DNA of 5,155 nt, taken from contig SUVZ01000305.1 of the NCBI GenBank assembly GCA_015061765.1, forward strand, positions 1-5,155. Direction: 5' to 3'. The stretch comes from Lentisphaerota bacterium. GTDB taxonomy: Bacteria; Verrucomicrobiota; Kiritimatiellia; RFP12; UBA1067. Position numbers and translations under genes: made by a program. A model generated the notes under the pieces. That model searched no databases. It saw nothing but the letters and a program-made list of their open reading frames with translations, and was not told the DNA's origin. Shown here one piece after another: positions 1 through 5,155 of this stretch. Positions within the stretch are counted from its first letter, which is position 1; every line of letters begins with the position of its first letter.

Positions 1-526
1 CCTTGTCCCAAGGAGAAGCGGGAGCGTGTCCTGCAATTCGAAGATCGTCGTCGATCCATACGCTCCCCGGCATGAACGACGCATACAGGCGAGCCATCTC
101 CCGGATATAAGCGAGAAACTTTGGCTGGCGCGGACAGTTGCAGGCCCTGCATTCGAGTCCGCCACGCCCGGTGAAGCCGCCCCAACTTTTACCCTCTATC
201 CCCTCCTGAAGAGTCACCTTGTCCTGATGGCCAAGCGTAGCCTGAAACTGCAGACTGGGAATGATGCCTACGGAGCGAAGCTGATCTGCGTATTTTGCGA
301 GACGCTTCACATGCGCCCTGTGCCATTCGATTTTCGGGAAGCCGATACCAGTTGAGAACCATACTTCGTCACAAGCTCCACGGTTCTCATTCAACGCCTT
401 GAACGTCTTCGCCCATTGCCCATCCGACGCCGTATGCGGTGCGCGCAAGCGAACCATCATAAGCGGCGGCTCTGCGACAACCGCCGCAAAGGAAATCAGA
501 GAGAAAATCAATACAAGTTTCTTCAT
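1..526 (-). CDS. Secreted TIM-barrel hydrolase-like protein, N-terminal part (C-terminus beyond left edge)
   Basis: The frame is open from ATG at 526 to the window edge (175 codons, no stop), so only the N-terminus is present. Residues 1-18 form a signal peptide: MKK, a hydrophobic core, and a V-V-A cleavage site before E19. The rest alternates predicted strands and helices, with DEVWFSTG at 53-60, PSLQFQATLGH at 90-100, a small Cys cluster (C126, C129, C131), the helix LAYIREMARLYASF at 138-151, and VWIDDDLRI at 156-164. A strand ending in consecutive Asp residues after a helix, with an upstream strand ending in G-H, resembles uncharacterised glycoside-hydrolase-like (beta/alpha)8 proteins of Lentisphaerae and Bacteroidetes. 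That family link is from memory, and the Asp residues as catalytic are inference. The start overlaps the stop of the upstream beta-helix gene by four bases (ATGA) and has a GGAG ribosome binding site, so translation is probably coupled. The gene is real with high confidence; the enzyme class is tentative. Confidence 0.85.
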   Translation of the reverse strand, partial: MKKLVLIFSLISFAAVVAEPPLMMVRLRAPHTASDGQWAKTFKALNENRGACDEVWFSTGIGFPKIEWHRAHVKRLAKYADQLRSVGIIPSLQFQATLGHQDKVTLQEGIEGKSWGGFTGRGGLECRACNCPRQPKFLAYIREMARLYASFMPGSVWIDDDLRIAGHAPASPWDK

Positions 527-2313
527 TTAAAACTCCAATATTTCTTCGACGACAGAAAGACATGTCCCTCGATGCCTGTAATGTCAAATCGCCAATCCTC
601 AAACGAACCTTTTTCTGGCTTGCTGAACCTGACCTTCCATAATCCAGACTCCGCATCAGCCTGTTCCACATGCCCCAACCACGAACATATGGATGGACGC
701 TTGAACACACTGCGTCCGGACGGAGAAAAGATTTCCATGCCTATAGATTCTCCACCGTCACCAGTCGCAAAGAAAGCGAATTTAGGGGATTTCTCTCTCA
801 CATAGAAATACATCTCCCCTGTCGAGCAGATAGCATTACGCCAATCATCGCTAAGATCGGCGGCAATCGGCGCATCAGATTCCAGCAAAGTCAATTGCAA
901 GCGACTGTGTTTTGCATCAAGGAAGTAGAATCCGGAGCATGGAGCATCAAATGTCAAAGTCTCCTTCGCTTTCCCTGGAAGAGGATTGGAGGCTATGACC
1001 TTGCCGTCTACATCTGTGAATTGCACTTCGCCAGAGATCAACTTGGCACATTTTCCAATGGGATTCTGCTTCCATACGAAATTCACCTTCCGTTTCGAAT
1101 CCGCATAGAATACGAAACGAGAATGATTACGGAAGCGAATATTTGACAGTTTGACCATCTCGCCGGGGCAGGAGTCATTGACATTCGCACGGGAGAAATC
1201 AGGTCGCGGCTTTAACTTCGGCACAAGTGAATCGCTTGCAAGAAAAGAGATATTGTCGGCAATCCACTTGTCATCAATTGCTGTTGCCACATAGGCACCT
1301 TCCGCATTCCGTTCAACAACGCGGCAGTCGATAAACTGGCAATCAAACGGACGCTTCGAAGATACATTGATCGCCAATGCCGTGTAGCGTGGGTGTTCAA
1401 ACGAACAATCCTTGAACACAAGCTTTCCGCCTACTTCTGTATTGTCAGGACGGGTGTTGTGCACTGTCACACCAGTTGCATTTCCAATGGTACGACAACG
1501 CTCAAATGTCATATCGAACGGAACAGATTTCCCTGCCTCGTTATGACCGAGTGCCAGCTCTATGCCATGCCCCATGTTGTTTTCAAACACGCAATCACGC
1601 ATCAAAATTCCGCGCATGAGATTATTTGTCTTGTTTGGCTCGAAATCGACTCCCGCCTGCGGCGGCAAGCCTTTCGTGTTCTTAAAAACACAACGTTCTG
1701 CGACAAATCCATCAACTGCGGTAACACTAAGTCCCTGCCGGACATTTGTGTCGATATAGAGATCTTCAAGGCAAATATCTCTACAATTTGGAACAATGCC
1801 GGACAATTTGTATTTCCGAGCGCTGAGCCTGTACAATCCACCGACATATACGCCATCACCGCCGGTATTCAGCAAACGAAGCCCCCACACCCGAACACGC
1901 GAAGAGCCGATAATGTTAATCGCATGGCGCCATTCTGCTTTGACATACGGCGGTTTAAGATAATCGCCGTGATGCATGCGAACCGTACCTTTACCGCCGA
2001 TTACCACGTTGCTGCAGGCAGCAAATGTGAATACACAATCGTTCCTGTCCAGATACGCGCCTCTTTTCGCCTCCACAATTGCACCGTCTTCAAAGAACAG
2101 CTCCTGATTCGAACGTCCCCGCAACGGTTCCGTAATCCAATGACGGGCGTCAATCACCACCTTCTCTGCTCCCGAATCTATCGCTGCCTGTAAGAAGCAC
2201 GTGGAGTCATTCTCATCAAATCCGAACTCCGACACCCGCACAGTTCTGCCGGATACGGACAACGCACACGTCGCAACGCACGTCAGAACCGCAATGTTCA
2301 ACAATCTGTTCAC
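523..2313 (-). CDS. Secreted right-handed parallel beta-helix protein, pectin-lyase fold
   Basis: A 596-residue protein, probably an exported polysaccharide lyase, hydrolase or glycan-binding protein; the substrate is unknown. The start is GTG at 2313: AAGGAA lies eight bases upstream, and the first 22 residues form a signal peptide (M-N-R, then a hydrophobic stretch, cleavage near S21-G22). The mature N-terminus has D-S-T-C-F-L-Q-A-A-I-D-S-G at 36-48, the opening typical of GH28 and related pectin-lyase-fold proteins. Beta-helix coils cover about 75-360, with short repeats such as LEDLYI, AERCVF, MRDCVF, FERCRT and FKDCSF. Notable motifs are NTGGDGVYVGG at 149-159, PQAGVDFEPN at 218-227 and NNMGHGIELAL at 245-255. 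D153, D223, E225 and H249 are active-site candidates by inference only. Residues 385-480 and 485-596 look like two beta-sandwich domains; the last (G-L-W-K-V at 557-561, ending K-Y-W-S-F-K) recalls pre-peptidase C-terminal domains. It sits 18 bases after the upstream gene and overlaps the next by four. Confidence 0.93.
   Translation of the reverse strand: MNRLLNIAVLTCVATCALSVSGRTVRVSEFGFDENDSTCFLQAAIDSGAEKVVIDARHWITEPLRGRSNQELFFEDGAIVEAKRGAYLDRNDCVFTFAACSNVVIGGKGTVRMHHGDYLKPPYVKAEWRHAINIIGSSRVRVWGLRLLNTGGDGVYVGGLYRLSARKYKLSGIVPNCRDICLEDLYIDTNVRQGLSVTAVDGFVAERCVFKNTKGLPPQAGVDFEPNKTNNLMRGILMRDCVFENNMGHGIELALGHNEAGKSVPFDMTFERCRTIGNATGVTVHNTRPDNTEVGGKLVFKDCSFEHPRYTALAINVSSKRPFDCQFIDCRVVERNAEGAYVATAIDDKWIADNISFLASDSLVPKLKPRPDFSRANVNDSCPGEMVKLSNIRFRNHSRFVFYADSKRKVNFVWKQNPIGKCAKLISGEVQFTDVDGKVIASNPLPGKAKETLTFDAPCSGFYFLDAKHSRLQLTLLESDAPIAADLSDDWRNAICSTGEMYFYVREKSPKFAFFATGDGGESIGMEIFSPSGRSVFKRPSICSWLGHVEQADAESGLWKVRFSKPEKGSFEDWRFDITGIEGHVFLSSKKYWSFK
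533..536 (-). promoter_or_regulatory. Ribosome binding site of the hydrolase-like gene
   Basis: On the minus strand TTGGAG stands upstream of ATG 526, with its GGAG six bases before the start codon. It lies inside the last codons of the preceding gene. It fixes the start at 526 and supports coupled translation across the ATGA overlap at 523-526. Confidence 0.75.
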
Positions 2314-2320
2314 TTTACAA

Positions 2321-2326
2321 TTCCTT
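2321..2326 (-). promoter_or_regulatory. Ribosome binding site deciding the GTG start of the 596-residue beta-helix gene
   Basis: AAGGAA on the minus strand ends seven bases before GTG at 2313-2311. It occupies most of the 18-base gap (2314-2331) after the upstream TAA stop. No ATG near the start would keep an intact signal peptide, so this site supports GTG initiation. The gap has no room for a promoter or terminator, which argues for one transcript. Confidence 0.75.
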
Positions 2327-2331
2327 TCTTC

Positions 2332-5154
2332 TTACCTTACTGTGATTCTAAACGACGTATGGTGCTGAAATTCAGAAAGCATAGCCGTTCCTTTGCCCGA
2401 AAATTCGAACCCAAGCTTATGAGAATTTCCAGCATTCGTGAATCTGTATGTTTGAGTACCATCTGAAGTGGAAATTTCATCGAGGACATCTCCATCCAGC
2501 GTTATCGTCAATGTTCCAGCGTCGACAACCGATACAGAGAACGAACAATAGCCATCCTTTGCATCCCAATTTATGTCAAGTGAACCTTCATGCAATTCTA
2601 CAGTCCCCTTCCACCAGCGTTCTGTCGATGCGGATGGCGATTGTTGAATATCCAGCGTCGCCGAGGTTCCTTTTTCCAAAACATTGGTAACAGAACTTCC
2701 ATCAGCCGCCGTCAACATATAAGAGGATGGAAAATCATTCTGCATACACCCGGCGGTCAATTTTCCATCAGCCGAAATCGCAAGCGGCCCACCCGAAAAA
2801 TCGGAACCGACATAGGCGTAGAACGCGCTGTCTGTCGGACATCCGCCGATTACCGGCGAATAGAAGAACGGCCTAAAGTCGCCACATGCAGGACTCGCCA
2901 GAAGCGGATCGACGTTACTTGAGGTCAGGGCGAGATTATTCGTGCTATCTTGCCGCCACACGAAATTTCCGATGTCAGCTTTTGCAGTGCGACGTACGGC
3001 ACCTCCGTCAAACACCGAATCGTATACGTAGGAAACGCCATACCAATTGATAAACTCCGTGGCATCAACATGTTTTGCATTTTCAGCAAAAGTGGACATG
3101 AAGGTGTATGTATTATTATTCAGATAGCCAAGGCATGTATTGTTATGTACAAGACATGCAGACTGGACACCTCTATTGAACAAAGTGCTTCGAGAGACAT
3201 TGCCTACAAGCCTGCATCTGTTCGCATATCCCCAGAACATGACAGAATTCACACCTACACAGTTTGTCACCACGCAATCTAGAATCTGTCCTAGCGGGCG
3301 AAATGAATTGAGATTCTGGTAAACCGCCGCACCGTTCTTGCCGTAGTCGGAACCGTCGCCATACGTCACAGCGTCACGATCAAGCGTACAACCATCTTTG
3401 AGTGTGAAACCTTGAACCGCCGCGTAATGTCCAAGCAGCACACAACGCGCGGCGGCGGGACCGCATCCGGGTTCGCCGGCATCGTCAAGTTTCGTCTGAT
3501 CTGCTGCGCCACAGATCGCTGTCACCTCCGGTCCTTCCTCAGCGCGAAGAAGAATGTACGTATCGTTCTTATCGGTGTAGAAGTCGACACGACAGAGAAG
3601 ATTGCTCCATACATTACCACCGGACGCATATTCTCCGCGCTTCGCGTGAATGATCGTATAGTTCGTATCGACGGAATTGACGGCCTTTTGCAGCGTCTGG
3701 TATGGGGCTGCCTCCGTACCGTCGCCGTAAATGTCCGACCCGTCGGACGACGGATCAACCCATATCTCAGCCCCAGCATATTGCGCCGTGTAGGTTACAG
3801 AAGCCGTTGACGAGACCGGTGGCAGCGTGATACGCAGCATCCCGTTCATTTCTGTATAGACAAGCGTAGGCTCCCAGTTGTTGTTTGTCAGCTTCGAGCG
3901 GCTGTAGCAGTAGAAACTCGAGTCGTCCGGTACAATTGGCCGAACTAAATACTGCACGGGCCAAACATCGGAGCAGAGCCATTGAGCAGACGTACACGCG
4001 CGACCGTCAATCTCGACATCATCAGAGAACTCAATCCGTGCGGTGGCGGCTTTTGCAATTGTCTGCACCGCACCTGCATTCACAACGCCGTTCTCGTCTG
4101 GAGCCCACTCATTCATGGCATAGTCATATTTAAGATAATCTTTCGGTATTCCATCAAGCAACGACCACCAGTTCGTTGTGCCAAGTCCTATGGCGGCGGC
4201 ATCCTCAACAAGACGCCAGTCGTATGTTGCGGGCGAAAACACCTGATACTTTCCTTGGTCTGCCGTCCGTGTAGAGTTCTTCCAGATGCTTGCACTCTTA
4301 TCTCCGACGTATTCGACGCCTTCATTGCCTGCAATTACACAGTTGTAGGAGGCACTTGTACTGGAGTTCGCCAACACACCGTTCTTATTGAGGGCAATAG
4401 TACAATTCACCGCAATGACATTGTAGGTTACTGGATATTTATTAAAACACCCTGTCACTACGCAAGCAAACCCCCAACATGACGAAAAGCCCGCTCCAGT
4501 ATCCCAAGCACCGCAACGGTCGAAAAGACTGCGCACAGCGACACCACCATACATGCCTCCACCGGCTCTGGCCATGCAATTAACCACGTCGCAATCTATA
4601 AGATACACGTTTCTTGGAGATGGCACCGCATACACATAGATACCGCCTCCACGTGCGGATTCACAGTTATTTGTGGATGCTGTCGCGCCATCCATCAAGG
4701 TAAAGCCTTCTATTACGGTATCCGGTGCATTTTTAACACAAACACAACGAATGGCATCTGGACCGATACCAAGATTCTTATCGTCAACAAAAGTGTTCGC
4801 GTGGCGACCAACGATGAAGGTATTTCCCCTGTTTCCCGTAGATTTGAGATGAACCTTCTTTGTAATATAGACGCGATTAGACATACTGTTGGCAAGTTCA
4901 TCCTTCTTCCCTCCCTCATTGTAAACACCAGGCTTTACATATACTGTATCACCTGCCTCAAAGGAGGAATTGTCCAATGCCGCCTGAATCGTCTTGAACG
5001 GCAAAGCCTCAGTACCGCGCCCTTCTACATTCGTATCAGCTGCGTTCGGATGGTTAACATCCACATACCACGGCCCGGCGGCGTGCATTTCTCCAACAAG
5101 GAACATCGCAGAAACCGTTGCAATGAAAGTTAATAAATTATTACCCCCCCCCCC
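2332..5154 (-). CDS. Large exported protein with two beta-helix modules (5' end at or beyond right edge)
   Basis: The first ATG in the window (5106) would give 924 residues, but it falls inside a hydrophobic stretch and has no ribosome binding site. The frame stays open upstream to the edge and encodes NNLLTFIATVSAMFLVG before A-A-G, a natural signal-peptide core. The real start is therefore probably beyond 5155. Counting from ATG 5106, residues 13-351 and 448-787 are two divergent copies of one right-handed beta-helix module. Each opens [YW]-V-D...G-x-G-T-E-A-x-P, then has G-P-x-A-x-R-C-V, a G-F-T-L-x-D-G motif and D-C-x-V-x-N-C, and closes near A-G-x-x-Q. Residues 352-446 form a linker or Ig-like domain. 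Residues 790-924 look like a beta-sandwich (GTLTITLDG at 864-872, HKLGFEFSGKGTAMLSEF at 896-913). There are 28 Cys residues. Neither catalytic residues nor a sorting signal is obvious, and no autotransporter barrel is present. It may be a carbohydrate-binding, adhesive or lyase-like surface protein. It is first of three co-directional genes. Confidence 0.9.
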   Translation of the reverse strand, partial: GGGGNNLLTFIATVSAMFLVGEMHAAGPWYVDVNHPNAADTNVEGRGTEALPFKTIQAALDNSSFEAGDTVYVKPGVYNEGGKKDELANSMSNRVYITKKVHLKSTGNRGNTFIVGRHANTFVDDKNLGIGPDAIRCVCVKNAPDTVIEGFTLMDGATASTNNCESARGGGIYVYAVPSPRNVYLIDCDVVNCMARAGGGMYGGVAVRSLFDRCGAWDTGAGFSSCWGFACVVTGCFNKYPVTYNVIAVNCTIALNKNGVLANSSTSASYNCVIAGNEGVEYVGDKSASIWKNSTRTADQGKYQVFSPATYDWRLVEDAAAIGLGTTNWWSLLDGIPKDYLKYDYAMNEWAPDENGVVNAGAVQTIAKAATARIEFSDDVEIDGRACTSAQWLCSDVWPVQYLVRPIVPDDSSFYCYSRSKLTNNNWEPTLVYTEMNGMLRITLPPVSSTASVTYTAQYAGAEIWVDPSSDGSDIYGDGTEAAPYQTLQKAVNSVDTNYTIIHAKRGEYASGGNVWSNLLCRVDFYTDKNDTYILLRAEEGPEVTAICGAADQTKLDDAGEPGCGPAAARCVLLGHYAAVQGFTLKDGCTLDRDAVTYGDGSDYGKNGAAVYQNLNSFRPLGQILDCVVTNCVGVNSVMFWGYANRCRLVGNVSRSTLFNRGVQSACLVHNNTCLGYLNNNTYTFMSTFAENAKHVDATEFINWYGVSYVYDSVFDGGAVRRTAKADIGNFVWRQDSTNNLALTSSNVDPLLASPACGDFRPFFYSPVIGGCPTDSAFYAYVGSDFSGGPLAISADGKLTAGCMQNDFPSSYMLTAADGSSVTNVLEKGTSATLDIQQSPSASTERWWKGTVELHEGSLDINWDAKDGYCSFSVSVVDAGTLTITLDGDVLDEISTSDGTQTYRFTNAGNSHKLGFEFSGKGTAMLSEFQHHTSFRITVR
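2746..3765 (-). repeat. Second beta-helix module of the large exported protein
   Basis: This covers residues 448-787 counted from ATG 5106. The matching landmarks are V450-D451, G463-T-E-A466, P468, G549-P550, R554-C555-V556, G566-F-T-L569, D571-G572, D610-C611...N615-C616, D743-F-R745 and A785-G786...Q788. They sit 432 to 447 residues after their partners in module one, so order and spacing are kept. The G-G-G-I-Y motif is degraded here to N-G-A-A-V-Y at 591-596. Confidence 0.8.
4054..5070 (-). repeat. First beta-helix module of the large exported protein
   Basis: This covers residues 13-351 counted from ATG 5106. Landmarks shared with the second module are V15-D16, G31-T-E-A34, P36, G115-P116, R120-C121-V122, G134-F-T-L137, D139-G140, G153-G-G155, D171-C172...N176-C177, D296-W-R298 and A344-G345...Q348. 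The G-G-G-I-Y and G-F-T-L motifs are usual in DUF1565-like and Beta_helix-type proteins. The copies are diverged at DNA level, so this is an old protein duplication and not a recent DNA repeat. Confidence 0.8.
5144..5154 (-). repeat. Eleven-base G homopolymer (coding strand) at the 5' end of the large exported gene
   Basis: The plus strand shows 11 consecutive C bases one base before the window end. On the coding strand this is a G run read as Gly codons in frame with the signal-peptide core. Such runs are prone to slipped-strand mispairing and could switch the gene on and off. The alternative is a poly-G sequencing or assembly artefact at a contig end. The sequence cannot separate the two. 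Confidence 0.6.
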
Positions 5155-5155
5155 A

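Noticed and set aside
26..805. Plus-strand ORFs at 26-355 and 416-805, and a minus-strand ORF at 387-710
   Set aside because: They are shadows of the hydrolase-like gene and of the 3' end of the beta-helix gene, which carry signal peptide, ribosome binding site and overlap evidence.
670..1146. Plus-strand ORF of 158 codons
   Set aside because: It is antisense to the C-terminal domains of the 596-residue protein and shows no motif or initiation signal.
1393..2193. Plus-strand ORF of 266 codons
   Set aside because: It lies wholly antisense to the beta-helix gene, has no ribosome binding site or recognisable domain, and its translation is a low-complexity mix of Cys, His, Arg and Thr typical of shadow frames.
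2250..2313. Lipoprotein signal peptide in the 596-residue protein (C12 or C16)
   Set aside because: The residue before each Cys is Thr, not Gly, Ala or Ser, and both Cys lie within the hydrophobic core and not at its end.
2314..2331. Terminator or promoter between the two beta-helix genes
   Set aside because: The 18-base gap is filled by the ribosome binding site and shows no inverted repeat.
3412..3810. Plus-strand ORF of 132 codons and a minus-strand 85-codon ORF at 3522-3779
   Set aside because: Both overlap the second beta-helix module in other frames and lack any support of their own.
3982..4482. Plus-strand ORF of 166 codons
   Set aside because: It is antisense to the first module and linker of the large exported gene, whose coding evidence is strong.
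2332..5106. Polymorphic outer-membrane protein or autotransporter of chlamydial type, suggested by the G-G-G-I-Y motif
   Set aside because: There is no C-terminal beta-barrel ending in an aromatic residue; the protein ends F-R-I-T-V-R after a beta-sandwich-like domain, and the motif is not repeated many times.

Overview
The window holds three consecutive genes on the minus strand, read from the right edge to the left. Both outer genes are cut by the window ends. All three products look exported. Two are right-handed parallel beta-helix (pectin-lyase-fold) proteins. The third is the N-terminal part of a protein that resembles TIM-barrel glycoside hydrolases. The plus strand carries only shadow ORFs. 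I see no RNA gene, transposon, CRISPR array or convincing terminator.

Layout in transcription order: (1) 5155 to 2332, a protein of at least 924 residues made of two divergent copies of one beta-helix module plus a C-terminal beta-sandwich-like domain. Its true start lies at or beyond the right edge, and an 11-base C run (G run on the coding strand) sits in its 5' end. (2) After an 18-base gap with a clear AAGGAA ribosome binding site, a 596-residue secreted beta-helix protein (2313 to 523), probably starting at GTG. (3) Overlapping by four bases (ATGA), a signal-peptide protein (526 to beyond position 1) with a WIDDDLR motif. The spacing says the three genes form one operon; its promoter must lie beyond 5155.

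Organism (inference): ordinary Shine-Dalgarno sequences argue against Bacteroidetes, where they are usually weak. There is no SusC/SusD pair, and none of the T9SS, PEP-CTERM or LPXTG sorting tails is seen on the two complete C-termini. Large Cys-rich proteins with the opening W-[YI]-V-D...G-x-G-T-E-A-x-P are, from memory, common in the Kiritimatiellae/Lentisphaerae side of the PVC superphylum. I favour an uncultured gut or sediment member of that group, with moderate confidence.

Joint role (inference): extracellular or periplasmic binding and breakdown of a complex polysaccharide. The substrate cannot be read from the sequence. No sulfatase, transporter or regulator is visible. The most interesting points are the poly-G tract at the start of the first gene (phase-variation candidate or assembly artefact), the module duplication, and the conserved acidic motifs in the second and third genes.
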